Shown here piece after piece: positions 17,201-25,263 of a stretch of DNA of 64,000 nt; position 1 is the stretch's first letter, and each line of letters opens with the position of its first letter. The stretch spans positions 1-64,000 of IMG/VR virus record IMGVR_UViG_3300015195_000004, one strand, 5' to 3'. Both the position numbers and the translations under genes were made by a program. The stretch is from a virus. The notes beneath the pieces are model-generated. The model saw nothing but the letters and a program-made list of their open reading frames with translations, did no database searches and was not told the DNA's origin.

Positions 17201-19405
17201 TACTTTACCAAGGTCTTCTGAAGTACTATCTAGTATAGCCTGTCTAGCATCTAAACTAGCTAATTCTTGATTATAATCTTTTACAGCCTGAGCCTGTTTA
17301 TCAGGACTTCTTATATCCCAAGCTCCTGGTTGTTGGGCCTTCAAATTGGCCCTTTCGGCTAATAACTTGTCTTGAGCAAAGCTAAACGACATAAGTTTAG
17401 CCGCATTAGATGCCGCCTCACCCATACCAGCTAACATCGGTATTACAGAAGAGGCTGTATATTGGACAAAGGATTGCAGCATAGGAAGCATTCCCTGTCC
17501 TACAGCTATTTCTAAGCCTTCCCAAGCCGCTTCAGTCTTTGCTAATTCAACTTGATAAGTCCCCTGCATGTCCAGTGCAAGCTGATCTTCCAGTCCCATA
17601 TTCTTTGTTATCTCTGTTTGCATCTTTTTTGCATCAGAGAGATTCTCAAGAATTGCTATTAGAGCTTGGTACTGCCTAGCGCCAGTTAAATGTACTGCTA
17701 AGTCATTTCTTTGTGCAGTTGTTAACTTCTCATATGTGGCGGCAAGCTGATCCAGTACAGTTTTTTCCTGACCAGGGCCTTGAGCGGTAGTTAATTTTGA
17801 TACATCAATACCTTGTAGAGCCAAAGATTTATTTTTAGAGGGATCAGACAGCCCAGCTAATCCCCCAGCTAATCGGCCTATCTTTTCTGCAGCTTCTTCA
17901 GCAGCGGGTCCTGTGTTACCAAAAGACCTAATTAAACTTTGATTTAGTGCTACGGTTTGTAAAGTATTAAATCCTAAAGACTTTAAAGCAGCAGAATCTT
18001 TCTCTAATGACTTAACTAAAATGTCAGCACTATTTGCAGAACTTCCCATTGCTTCGCCATTTTTAGCTATGTTATGCAATCCTGCGCCTGCCGAGACGGC
18101 AGCAGCGGTTATCATCTCTAAAAGTTCGTGGGTGTGGCTAAGGTTAAATACTGTCTTTTCGTCTCCAAGACCTAACTTTTCTCCAGTTAGCTGAGAACCT
18201 AAAGCAGTTAAGGTCCTATAAGTGTCTTCTAATTGAGTACCTGTGGCATTTTGAAATTCTAATGCCTGGGCTGTCATGTAAGAAGCAGTTCCTATGTCAC
18301 CTGTACGCTTATACCAAAGAGCTAAGTCTTGAGCAGTATCATTTACGTTATCACCATATTGAGATGCTAAAGCTATTGATTTTGTTAATATGTCATTCTG
18401 GGTAGTATTATCTACAGTCTGGCCTGCATTTGTACGCGATTGCTGATAAGCCCCAAATAATACTCCCTGTACCTGAAATTCAGATGCAGCTTTTAATGAT
18501 TTCTCAAATGTTTGTGCTGCTACTGATGCTACCTCAAAGACTGCTCCTAAAGCAATCCAAGATACCATCATACGACCCATATAACCTAATTCTTTTTCTA
18601 AGGCACTAGGTCTAGCACGAAGCATTATCCCCTGAGATTCAAGAAGGGCATTAATTTCCTTTAGCTCAGACTTCTCCATGTTATTAGTCATGCCGAAGCC
18701 GGATAACCCACCCTGCTGTTCTACCTGAGACTTAAGTTGTCTGGCGTAAGACTCTCTATCAGCTAAGGACTTACGCATTGCAGCTTCTTCGTTAGATGAA
18801 GCCTGATTAAACATTCCTCCGTACATTCCCGTTTGAGCAGATCGCGCAGATAGTCCTGCCTGTCCTTGGTAGTTAGGAATAAGTTTAGAAAGCTGTGCCT
18901 CATTGTGCGAGGCATTCATTGCAGCTAAGTTAGCTACTCTACCAGCTTCAGCAGCCTGTACTTTAGCAGCAGCTAAGGCTTGGTATGCTCTTATAGAAAC
19001 GTAAGCATTTATACTATCTTGTTCTGCTTGCCTTGCACCCAAGGCTGTCTGTTTATTAACTTCAGTTTGCCAAACAGCAGTTGATTTAAGTAGTGCCTGC
19101 TGTTTCTTAAGTTCTGCCTGCTCAGTCTTAGTGGCGGCATTGACTTCAGCATCTACTGACCTTTGGAGATTTGATACGACGGCATTGACCTGTTTAATAA
19201 GTGCAGCCTGAGTTTTTAAGGCATTAGCTTCTATAGATTCAGCAGAGGTTTTAGAGGCTTTGGAAATTTTCTCGAAAGAAGTAGTAAGTCCTGAGATATT
19301 ATTAACCCCAAGAGATTTTAACGATTTTTCTATTTTGGAGAATTGAGCTAATACATCATCAACATTAACGGAAAGATTGATTAACGCATCATTACCTTCA
19401 GCCAT
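14237..19405 (-). CDS. Tail tape measure protein, 1722 aa
   Basis: This is the longest gene of the window, directly after the tail-assembly chaperones, as is universal in long-tailed phages. It sets tail length and is ejected with the DNA. The N-terminal 260 residues and the central part (about 840-1380) are long Gln/Lys/Ala-rich coiled coils. A hydrophobic segment near 273-295 (MMVSWIALGAVFEVASVAAQ) and Gly/Ala-rich stretches at 1430-1540 (GTAGNIINAFG, GGGAGMAFGGPVGA) are likely membrane-interacting parts. The ribosome binding site AAGGAGA is strong. At about 10 bases of DNA and roughly 1.5 angstrom of tail per residue, the tail would be of the order of 250 nm (family rule of thumb). Confidence 0.93.
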   Translation of the reverse strand: MAEGNDALINLSVNVDDVLAQFSKIEKSLKSLGVNNISGLTTSFEKISKASKTSAESIEANALKTQAALIKQVNAVVSNLQRSVDAEVNAATKTEQAELKKQQALLKSTAVWQTEVNKQTALGARQAEQDSINAYVSIRAYQALAAAKVQAAEAGRVANLAAMNASHNEAQLSKLIPNYQGQAGLSARSAQTGMYGGMFNQASSNEEAAMRKSLADRESYARQLKSQVEQQGGLSGFGMTNNMEKSELKEINALLESQGIMLRARPSALEKELGYMGRMMVSWIALGAVFEVASVAAQTFEKSLKAASEFQVQGVLFGAYQQSRTNAGQTVDNTTQNDILTKSIALASQYGDNVNDTAQDLALWYKRTGDIGTASYMTAQALEFQNATGTQLEDTYRTLTALGSQLTGEKLGLGDEKTVFNLSHTHELLEMITAAAVSAGAGLHNIAKNGEAMGSSANSADILVKSLEKDSAALKSLGFNTLQTVALNQSLIRSFGNTGPAAEEAAEKIGRLAGGLAGLSDPSKNKSLALQGIDVSKLTTAQGPGQEKTVLDQLAATYEKLTTAQRNDLAVHLTGARQYQALIAILENLSDAKKMQTEITKNMGLEDQLALDMQGTYQVELAKTEAAWEGLEIAVGQGMLPMLQSFVQYTASSVIPMLAGMGEAASNAAKLMSFSFAQDKLLAERANLKAQQPGAWDIRSPDKQAQAVKDYNQELASLDARQAILDSTSEDLGKVVAAQNSGPVWATRKYQDQKGKTQTETREFVNKAAFLTSKQTQFGAPADVPGYLQGQEATLAVQNIGNTYDPKLKDRLTSAQARILSLMNKNNPQNGGNLVDNKGGAGQLKDYALAGEALSDLKNKYQDYNEQISENKNLIEESVASDKKKIQTFGLTSETLKPLLKDLQEKGRLDTAEIRSLSGQEGQFKALADSYKSKASAAGLGTTEGKGFLNEYYQAESEARRIRLEISNLKKDMSGISDDALQFKETLASTNLDGLLKSQSVAFSQLDKQFGDSKSSGGKSALSGKMENRAESDRKAAMASLSQWPVALIGSVKYEQELQRINDTYVSTKEKADAAENSSTKFAKSLGESMTKGTYEAQQKGLDTLLSFGKGAGSSKSTQALTDQIKLIRELKDEQLRYKDQLIETAGNTALTQQANQLHGLNDEVISVGYSVDQFKEKLDALQSSDWYKAVSAGFDFIGKSLEKSINNSMFGENKRNTNIDVINQTISALDQQKTIQEEMYSLSNTHSAMQSANEKLALIQIQQKITAEQKLAQIQKDKLANPGFLAGTMQAISQDYVKNYIKQLQGSLLGSIGGQDTAQKETNKALQDYVDSNKVDLTNNVNNFVQAVADFGGSTSSLTGGGSFPGGPINGSIAYSASISNSALTGQNLGGGSGVENAVKALGGVAGIGTALGLGMSKTPLGNALSIAGGSLKGGAGTTGSYIGTAGNIINAFGTSADSGIGSLIGGGAGMAFGGPVGASIGSALGGMLGGLFGPKKNATLTPDQIAGSGYAQGAANVAGKSYTQANGNVLEDATLKQGLGGSELQYIDKFVKAHPGGSGLSGASLDLWNTANAQTAGGSATGLSKLHNGQQGLTDASGKVIAGSTQNWKDLLTSVDNTTQSLVAFNGGLNAGAASLVVFNQYGTGMASMPGSYNTPGSAANPANYANSGTVTPTATVNTAARSTQPILLNTTTQLDGKTIAKSTQAYNIRANNSGYQYVS

Positions 19406-19431
19406 ATATAATTCTCCTTAGTATAGTAAAC

Positions 19432-19482
19432 AAAAATAAGGACTGCCGCAAATATATCAAATGATACACTAATGACAGTCCT
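19432..19482 (-). terminator. Rho-independent terminator between chaperones and tape measure
   Basis: AGGACTG (19476-19482 in complement) pairs with CAGTCCT (19439-19445) around a 30-base loop containing a smaller hairpin. On the - strand the stem is followed by TATTTTTG. It may attenuate transcription after the highly expressed capsid, tube and chaperone genes. Confidence 0.6.
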
Positions 19483-19487
19483 CTCTT

Positions 19488-20485
19488 CTATCTCTGCAGA
19501 TTTGGATTGGAATAGTTAAATCGCTCAATTCCTTGAGGACCAACACCATTCTCTTCCTGATCTTTTCTTTTCTTCTTGGTTTCACGATCACTCACCCAAG
19601 CAGCAAGTGAACTGTATAGTTCTTCATCCCAAGCGAGGTCTTCTTCTGGAGTATATCTTTGACGATAGCCTTCAAGAAGTTCTCTAGTTGGTTGTTCATT
19701 ATAAGGTATGTTCGCGATAGCTTCACTTAACCCCGCTCTATTACATACCATATATAAAGTATCAATAACTGCCGGGTCTTGTTCTAGTAGCCATAGGAGC
19801 CCCTGTACGCCGCCCCCATATCGTTTTGTGAGAGTGTCTGCCTTACGAAGCGTTAGGCTGGCAGAGAGACTTTTGGGCTTAGTAAGCCTTCTGTAACTGC
19901 CTTATCAGCAGATGTAAGAAGAACTACTAGGTCATTAAATTCCAATTCAGAGGCATCTTTTATGTCTTTAAATACTACATTCTTTTCTACATCATGTATA
20001 ATATAAGCAGCAGTCTGTCTAGCAGTTGTTTCTGAGGCTCTATTAGACGCATAGAAGTGGGCTCTACGGGCATAGGCGAGGTTTCGTAAGTCCTCTAAGG
20101 GCAGAAGTACTAATTCTTCCTTCTTAGCCTCTAGGAGCTTTTCTAGGTCATTCTGCACTTCTATACTATCAACTGATTTCCCGTCATTCATTGCAAGCGC
20201 ATCAGGAACTAAATCGTTCTTGTCTGCCTGAGCAACGTAAGAGGCAAGGGTCTTAGCATCAGAGCGTTTAATCTGTGTAAAAATGGCACCAGTGTCAACT
20301 GATGTATCATCATACTTTAATCGTACTTCAGAGTATGTCTCTTCCCAAAGGTCTGAAATACTTTGACTCTCAGCTAGTGAGAGCTTGCGAGCTAGGAACG
20401 AAAAATCCTGCCCATTAATTGTTGAGGTAAAGGGTACGTAGGGGCGGCTTGCAGCGATTAACAAGTCCAAGATACTACTTGACAT
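19488..20485 (-). CDS. Tail assembly chaperone, long -1 frameshift product (gpGT-like)
   Basis: Ribosomes that slip -1 on C-CCA-AAA (19877-19871) leave the short chaperone frame and continue into a second frame that is open from the slip to 19488. This adds about 127 residues, beginning SLSASLTLRKADTLTKRYGG, continuing with LLWLLEQDPAVIDTLY, and ending in a basic/acidic tail. The second frame has no ribosome binding site of its own near its first ATG (19751), and coding-quality sequence extends well upstream of that ATG, so translation must come from the shift. Long and short forms together keep the tape measure soluble while the tube assembles around it. Confidence 0.88.
19853..20485 (-). 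CDS. Tail assembly chaperone, short form (gpG-like), 210 aa
   Basis: This is the gene directly upstream of the tape measure, in the position of lambda gpG. It is mostly helical and acidic. Most ribosomes end at 19853 and give the short form, and a fraction shifts to the long form. The 5' end has ATG behind GGAGATTATT. Only the conserved gene order and the frameshift identify it, because this family shares little sequence. Confidence 0.85.
   Translation of the reverse strand: MSSSILDLLIAASRPYVPFTSTINGQDFSFLARKLSLAESQSISDLWEETYSEVRLKYDDTSVDTGAIFTQIKRSDAKTLASYVAQADKNDLVPDALAMNDGKSVDSIEVQNDLEKLLEAKKEELVLLPLEDLRNLAYARRAHFYASNRASETTARQTAAYIIHDVEKNVVFKDIKDASELEFNDLVVLLTSADKAVTEGLLSPKVSLPA
19871..19877 (-). 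promoter_or_regulatory. Programmed -1 ribosomal frameshift site CCCAAAA
   Basis: In the zero frame the codons are AGC-CCA-AAA-GTC, an exact X-XXY-YYZ heptamer. After a -1 slip both tRNAs can re-pair (CCC, AAA). The short frame runs another 6 codons to its stop at 19855-19853. Confidence 0.88.
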
Positions 20486-20509
20486 AATAATCTCCTAATC
20501 TATTCTGTT

Positions 20510-21043
20510 CTAAAATCCCTCTGGGTTCGTATAACGCGAAATAGCTTGATAATGAGCCAAGCCTTCTGGGGGAGCACTATACAATAAAGTATGCATTTCT
20601 GTATCATACACTTTACCAAGAGTCGTTAAAAACGTCTCCATGTGAGTTTCCGGCACTAACAAATCGGCATAATCAATTAATCTCTTATGCAGCATTCTAA
20701 ATTGATTCTCTATTAAACAACGAAAATCTTTAGTAGGTCCGTCAACTTGGAAAGGCTTTAAATGCTTCTTTACAATAGCAAGCGGCACTATAGAATCTCT
20801 AACAATATTCTTGTGGAAATTCCTATGATACTTAGCCTGATTGTAGGCTTCTGCATATTTATAGTTAGCCTTAGGGTTCTTATTTCTCTCAGCTAAAGGA
20901 TAGGCATCATTAATAGCATAAAACACTGGCTTAATTAACTCTGAGGAACGCTTGTAGAAAATCTCTACACATTGCTCATCTAGACCTAGTGAAGAAAATT
21001 CCCTCTGTCCTGAGGATTTTGGCTTAATCATTTTGTTTCTCAT
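20510..21043 (-). CDS. Hypothetical protein between tail tube and chaperone genes, 177 aa
   Basis: This mainly helical, Lys/Tyr/His-rich protein (ANYKYAEAYNQAKYHRNFHKN) contains no motif that I recognise. An internal ATG at codon 5 (MIKPKSSG) is possible. It is probably a virion or assembly protein because it lies between the tail tube gene and the chaperones, but function is open. Confidence 0.65.
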   Translation of the reverse strand: MRNKMIKPKSSGQREFSSLGLDEQCVEIFYKRSSELIKPVFYAINDAYPLAERNKNPKANYKYAEAYNQAKYHRNFHKNIVRDSIVPLAIVKKHLKPFQVDGPTKDFRCLIENQFRMLHKRLIDYADLLVPETHMETFLTTLGKVYDTEMHTLLYSAPPEGLAHYQAISRYTNPEGF

Positions 21044-21232
21044 CTCATCTTTTATTTATAAAAGTGTTTGTTGTCGTAGTGTGACTACGATTCACCGCAT
21101 AAAGTGCGGCAAATGGGAGACCTAATCTCCGCATGAAAATTGAAGGCCCATTAAGCATATTCTATTTGCCTATCTTCTCCAGGGCCTAGGGAGCGTATAT
21201 TAGATAATTCCTTTAAAATTACTTCTCAGGAA
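21044..21232 (-). other. Noncoding gap with three tandem hairpins after the tail tube gene
   Basis: No gene fits this gap. Three perfect hairpins stand side by side: CGTAGT/ACTACG (21075-21089), CCGCA/TGCGG (21095-21109) and GGAGA/TCTCC (21116-21130). None is followed by a T-run on the - strand, so they look less like a terminator than like an RNA processing or stability element at the 3' end of an abundant mRNA. A tRNA was considered, but the loops do not match tRNA arms. Confidence 0.5.
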
Positions 21233-22963
21233 CTATGCAGGGACCACATATGAGACGGTTAGGGTCCCAGTTATGTCTTCTGCTGTAATTTTTATTGTAT
21301 TGTCCGCCTTGTTGGTAGAATCAAACGACAAATCTTTTATGACCAAATGAGGGCTGCTGTAGGTTGCAAGAGCAGTACTGATGTTGAATGGATCAAGAAG
21401 AGTAATAACGAAAGGAACCTTTGTTGCCAAACCAATTCTGGTTAGGTAATTCAAGTCCTGGAAGTCATTAGCAATTGTTCCGCCCTGTGAAGTTAGGTTC
21501 TGTGAACCTGTTGACAAGAGGGACAACATCTTCATGTCTGATTCTTTTACATCGAATGAGATAGCAACGTCTGGGATTTGAGCAACACCATAAACAATGG
21601 AGTTTTCTCCGAGGCCCTGAACGTGGTCTCTCTTCCATGAGAACTTAATGCTTGCACTTTGTACGCGGGCAAGATTTGCTGCATTAATAGATACTGGAAT
21701 CATACGGGAAGTAATACCGGCTCTATCATCCTTATTTAGGATGTCTGGTGTTGAAGAAGGGACAGTAAGGGGGAAGGAGTTTGTGTTATAAGACACAACT
21801 ACTAGCCGGAATACATCTCCTGCTACAAAGGCATCAGAAAGGGTTAGGTGCTTTGTGCCGTTGTTGTATGTAGCTGTCTTGCCGTTTGGTGAGAAAGCTT
21901 CATAGTAACGAACTGGAACTGCTGTTAGTGAGCCCAATGGAACCTTCTCAATCTTGAGGAAGTATTGTGCTCCATTTTGCTGCCAATATGAAGGTACGGC
22001 AGTTGTGTTTAGTGTTGGAAGGGGTTGTGTTGGGTCAAGAGTATCTGCACCAGTATCTGTGTAGGAATTGGTGAGTACGTTCTTAAGGAACACTTCTCCG
22101 CCTGCTGTACGGCCATAAACATCATAAGATGTTGCGGCAGTCTGATTGGTCCAAGCTAGAGCTACTGAGGAGGTTGATCCAGAAGCTACATAAGTGATTG
22201 TTTCTGCTGATGCTAGGGTTGTACCTGAGCCATTGCGGGCAGCAATTCTATATGTATAAGAAGCAGCAGGTAGGGTGCCGCCTGAGCCTGAGCCAGTTGC
22301 AACTTGTCCAACTACTGTTACTAAAGGAGTAGGAAGATAAATTTTTACTGTATCTTCATCTGCACCAAGAATGTTGGCAATATTTAGATAACCGGCAGAA
22401 ACGTCTGCTGAAGTTACCAAATAGGTCTTTGGAAGGAAGAAACCTGGGAAGGCAACTCCATTAGGACCACGGCCATTCATCGTATCCATAGCTAATCCAT
22501 TTTGTTTAACATCAATGGTGTAATCATCAATAATGCAGTCTTGCATATAAATTGATTCAAATATTGTGTTAGTTGGATCAGCAACCATGCGGATGAAGTC
22601 AACTGAGGCATTTTGGAACTGTGTTAATCCTGCAGTAAAAGTCTGACCTGAAGTTGTTGGGTCGAAAGGTAAGCCCATGATGTGAGCAAGGTTCCGTACG
22701 CCGACATCAGTCATATCAACTTTCCACTTGATTTCACCAAGTTCATCTGCTGCGCCTACGCGGGATTGGTCACCCATTTCTGAGACTTCTTGGATTGGTG
22801 TTGCCATTCCGAAGGAAGTAGAATTGACGCGGTTAAGGCGTACAACCGCTGCAGAAGATTGTGTTGTAACTACTGAAGTTTTGTTACAAACCCAGATTGG
22901 CGTAAGCCTATCGGGCACGCTTGAGACGGGGAACGGAACGAGCGAGCTAGTCAATATTGCCAT
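21233..22963 (-). CDS. Major tail tube protein with inserted Fn3-like domain, 576 aa
   Basis: It forms the tail tube. The position (after the head-tail joining genes and before chaperones and tape measure) and the beta-rich sequence fit. The N-terminal part (about 50-215) and the C-terminal part (about 330-576) look like one tube fold, including SASIKFSWKRDHVQGLGENSIV and ITAEDITGTLTVSYVVPA at the end. Between them lies a fibronectin-III-like domain (about 225-310: TLPAASYTYRIAARNGSG, AATSYDVYGRTAGG), as seen decorating other tubes. It is larger than the usual 150-400 residues because of this insert. AAGGAG lies about 12 bases before the ATG. Confidence 0.78.
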   Translation of the reverse strand: MAILTSSLVPFPVSSVPDRLTPIWVCNKTSVVTTQSSAAVVRLNRVNSTSFGMATPIQEVSEMGDQSRVGAADELGEIKWKVDMTDVGVRNLAHIMGLPFDPTTSGQTFTAGLTQFQNASVDFIRMVADPTNTIFESIYMQDCIIDDYTIDVKQNGLAMDTMNGRGPNGVAFPGFFLPKTYLVTSADVSAGYLNIANILGADEDTVKIYLPTPLVTVVGQVATGSGSGGTLPAASYTYRIAARNGSGTTLASAETITYVASGSTSSVALAWTNQTAATSYDVYGRTAGGEVFLKNVLTNSYTDTGADTLDPTQPLPTLNTTAVPSYWQQNGAQYFLKIEKVPLGSLTAVPVRYYEAFSPNGKTATYNNGTKHLTLSDAFVAGDVFRLVVVSYNTNSFPLTVPSSTPDILNKDDRAGITSRMIPVSINAANLARVQSASIKFSWKRDHVQGLGENSIVYGVAQIPDVAISFDVKESDMKMLSLLSTGSQNLTSQGGTIANDFQDLNYLTRIGLATKVPFVITLLDPFNISTALATYSSPHLVIKDLSFDSTNKADNTIKITAEDITGTLTVSYVVPA

Positions 22964-22997
22964 ATTAGTGTGGATTCTCCTTTGAGTGATATGGGGC

Positions 22998-23026
22998 TTG
23001 ACGTAGCCCGAAGACTGTGGTATAGT
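22998..23026 (+). promoter_or_regulatory. Promoter of the second rightward module
   Basis: TTGACG, 17 bases, TATAGT. Unlike the leaderless promoters it is followed by a leader of about 20 bases with AAAGGA before the ATG at 23054. It overlaps the 5' flank of the leftward tail tube gene. Confidence 0.75.
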
Positions 23027-23053
23027 TTAATGGTCTTAGAAAGGACTAAAAAA

Positions 23054-23203
23054 ATGTCTGATAATTATACAGTAGCTGATATGTTCCGAGGCTGGTCCTC
23101 TAAACCTAATGAAGGCAAAACGGCTTCAGAAATCGTTACAGAAAACTACAAAAATATGACACCTCAAGAACGGGATATTTATGAGGCATATTATGGTGGA
23201 TAG
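23054..23203 (+). CDS. Hypothetical protein, 49 aa
   Basis: This small protein (MSDNYTVADMF, then an acidic NMTPQERDIYEAYYGG tail) starts behind AAAGGACT. A longer in-frame start at 22970 lies upstream of the promoter and is rejected. It is the first gene of a rightward module of four overlapping small genes. Function unknown. Confidence 0.65.
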   Translation: MSDNYTVADMFRGWSSKPNEGKTASEIVTENYKNMTPQERDIYEAYYGG

Positions 23204-23354
23204 AGAAATCTCAATTACAATCTCAGCCCAATCCTTTAATGATGATCCTGAGACTGAAACAGAAGACCTTGAAGCCCTGTTTGCTGAAATTCTTGGGGAT
23301 AGAGGCTATAAGAACTTTTGGGTCAATGCCTCAAACTATGTTCATGTACAATGA
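23193..23354 (+). CDS. Hypothetical protein, 53 aa
   Basis: An acidic middle (DDPETETEDLEALFAEILGD) is followed by a short beta-like end. It overlaps the previous gene by 11 bases in another frame and the next by 4 (ATGA). No recognised family. Confidence 0.58.
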   Translation: MVDREISITISAQSFNDDPETETEDLEALFAEILGDRGYKNFWVNASNYVHVQ

Positions 23355-23464
23355 AGAACGAAGAACTTCCCTGTAATTTCCTACCTTGCCAAAATTTGCG
23401 GCATCAGGAATCAACACTTTGTAAAGAATGTCTAGAAGATATAGAAAAGGATAAACAGAAATGA
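23351..23464 (+). CDS. Small four-cysteine protein, 37 aa
   Basis: Four cysteines in the pattern C-x4-C-x10-C-x2-C (positions 8, 13, 24, 27) in 37 residues suggest a tiny zinc-binding knuckle. Both ends overlap neighbours by 4 bases. Function unknown. Confidence 0.55.
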   Translation: MKNEELPCNFLPCQNLRHQESTLCKECLEDIEKDKQK

Positions 23465-23637
23465 AATATTTTGTTACGGGGGAATCTGTATCTGTTATGG
23501 AGCCCCACACAAAGCTAAAAGATGCGAAGGGCGAAGCGGATGGCCTGTCAAAACAGTATAACGAATGCTTTATTGTTTTAACTTATGAAGATGATGTTTA
23601 TTTTGTAAAATATATATCTCATGAAAACCTAAACTAA
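23461..23637 (+). CDS. Hypothetical protein, 58 aa
   Basis: This small beta-rich protein (MKYFVTGESVSVM, CFIVLTYEDDVYFVKYI) ends the module. Its stop overlaps the stop of the convergent structural gene by 4 bases, so there is no room for a terminator. Confidence 0.58.
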   Translation: MKYFVTGESVSVMEPHTKLKDAKGEADGLSKQYNECFIVLTYEDDVYFVKYISHENLN

Positions 23638-24266
23638 AATTTAACTTCTTTAGCAATCTTATAAACAGATAATCTAAAGGTCTCAGTTTGAAAGCCCGAA
23701 TACATCCCCATCCGGGGGTAAGTCTTACTGGTTTGCCAGAACTGGGGGCCATCATCACCATAAGGTTTAAGTTTATAGTTATTGCCGAAAAGAGGAGATT
23801 GAGTAGCCTGAGAGCCATACTCGAACCAAGGGAATACTCCATACTCTGATGTATGAAGGATAGCTCCGTCTTTTTTATTATAGTTCTGCCATCCAAATGT
23901 ACTGCCTGATTCTAATGCCGCCAGATGCCCCAGAGATAGGCTCAGAGCACCAGGATTACTAGTCCAGGTAGTAGGAGACATAACAAGTTCTGATAACCAC
24001 TGACCGGGCTTCCTAATAAAGCTGATACGTTCTCCATTAGAGGAGATTACAGGATGTTCTCCCTCACCAGAAAAGACTCCGCCTTCATATCCCTGTATGT
24101 AATTATACTCTGTGGTGGGAGCAGGAGTACGGGAAGAAATATCTTTGAGGCATTCTACAGCAACTGATTCCCAATTACTTTCTAAAGCAGCTTTTAAATC
24201 CTCTACATACCTTGTATATCTTTGTTTGAAGCCTGAAGTATCAATACTGACTGAGGCACTTGCCAT
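23634..24266 (-). CDS. Head-tail joining/neck protein candidate, 210 aa
   Basis: It sits among the small head-tail connection genes upstream of the tail tube. It begins with SIDTSGFKQRYTRYVEDLKA and a helical segment in the manner of HK97 gp10-type proteins, then has a Trp/Tyr/Gly-rich middle and a C-terminal helix (FRLSVYKIAKEVKF). The ATG at 24266 follows GAGGAGA. An upstream in-frame start at 24338 would overlap the divergent promoter and is rejected. Confidence 0.6.
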   Translation of the reverse strand: MASASVSIDTSGFKQRYTRYVEDLKAALESNWESVAVECLKDISSRTPAPTTEYNYIQGYEGGVFSGEGEHPVISSNGERISFIRKPGQWLSELVMSPTTWTSNPGALSLSLGHLAALESGSTFGWQNYNKKDGAILHTSEYGVFPWFEYGSQATQSPLFGNNYKLKPYGDDGPQFWQTSKTYPRMGMYSGFQTETFRLSVYKIAKEVKF

Positions 24267-24288
24267 AATGTCTCCTCTGTGATATATT
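24260..24288 (+). promoter_or_regulatory. Promoter of the third rightward module, leaderless type
   Basis: TTGCCA, 17 bases, TATATT, then exactly 6 bases to the ATG at 24295. It overlaps the start of the leftward gene, so expression of the two may interfere. Confidence 0.6.
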
Positions 24289-24294
24289 AGATAC

Positions 24295-24528
24295 ATGAGT
24301 AAATATTTTGAATCTTCGGCAAAGTCTCTTATGACCAAACTCCTAGAGCCTCAACATCCCACAGACAACTATCTTGAAACTATAGAGAACCATCTTAAAC
24401 GAGTAGCTCTAGATGCAGTACTTGATAGTGAAGTAGAGGCTGAAGCAGCAGGTGATATTCCTGCCCGTAGGTGGATGCCTGATGCTTTTACCTCTTCACC
24501 TTGGGACTTAACACCAGAAGACTTTTAA
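24295..24528 (+). CDS. Hypothetical protein, 77 aa
   Basis: This acidic helical protein (LEPQHPTDNYLETIENHLKR, VEAEAAGDIPARRW) lies at the predicted transcription start with no ribosome binding site, so it is probably translated from a leaderless mRNA. It overlaps the next start by one base (TAATG). Confidence 0.6.
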   Translation: MSKYFESSAKSLMTKLLEPQHPTDNYLETIENHLKRVALDAVLDSEVEAEAAGDIPARRWMPDAFTSSPWDLTPEDF

Positions 24529-24719
24529 TGAAGAAGAGGTATTATGATAAAGCTGCTACATTCTCTCATGGTGCCGCTAGGTTCTATGAAACCTTCCCAG
24601 AAGTCAAGGCCTTTACAGAAAAAGTTAAATCTAGAGCTATTAGAGGTAATAACTTCGACTCCACAGGACTGTTAAAGTTACTAGATGCTCATTCCCTAAT
24701 AGCCATTTTGAGTCGGTAG
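24528..24719 (+). CDS. Small basic hypothetical protein, 63 aa
   Basis: A basic N terminus (MKKRYYDKAATFSHGAARFY) is followed by a helical rest. It is translationally coupled to the upstream gene. Its end overlaps the 3' end of the convergent structural gene by 24 bases, unusual for unrelated genes, and it may reflect insertion of the module. Confidence 0.58.
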   Translation: MKKRYYDKAATFSHGAARFYETFPEVKAFTEKVKSRAIRGNNFDSTGLLKLLDAHSLIAILSR

Positions 24720-25262
24720 AGGAAAAGTAAGCGTAAGACTAAAGTCAAAGCGCCTTTTCACGAGGGCTAAAATCGGCATCTTACCTTTAATATCGACTAT
24801 CCTTGCATCAATATAAGCATAATCAACTATTGCTGGAGTAATTAAACTATAGTCTGTTAGCCCCATCGTCAACTGGGTTGTTAAGCTCTTGAAGAGACTA
24901 CGTAAGATATAGGCAGACTGTAGGGAAGCCTTCTGAGCACCTGTACTAGGATCAACATATAACCCAGGATATACGCACATCATTATCTGTGTCTTATTCC
25001 ATACTAACTGGTCTGCATTACCCGTACTCCACACAGGACCTACGTCCATAGGGTCTTCTAGTACAATTGCAGGGACTGTGGAGATAAGAAGAAGGTCATC
25101 TGGATACTCTAGTAGTACTTGTATATGCTTACTATAGTTAGTAGAAGCTACTGCTGTATTATAAGGAGCCACTATATTAACGTCTAGTAACTGTTGTACA
25201 GAAGACATTACATTAGTTAGTAATGACTTTCCAAGAGGTAGGTGCGGAGTGATTGGAGGCAT
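24696..25262 (-). CDS. Tail terminator/completion protein candidate, 188 aa
   Basis: This alpha/beta protein lies in the slot between head-closure and tail genes. Features include IQVLLEYPDDLLLISTVPAIVLEDP, a segment with a purported strand-turn at MMCVYPGLYVDPSTG, and an RRFDFSLTLTFPL end. Tail terminators of siphoviruses are similar in size and place. The assignment rests on context. Confidence 0.55.
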   Translation of the reverse strand: MPPITPHLPLGKSLLTNVMSSVQQLLDVNIVAPYNTAVASTNYSKHIQVLLEYPDDLLLISTVPAIVLEDPMDVGPVWSTGNADQLVWNKTQIMMCVYPGLYVDPSTGAQKASLQSAYILRSLFKSLTTQLTMGLTDYSLITPAIVDYAYIDARIVDIKGKMPILALVKRRFDFSLTLTFPLPTQNGY

Positions 25263-25263
25263 A

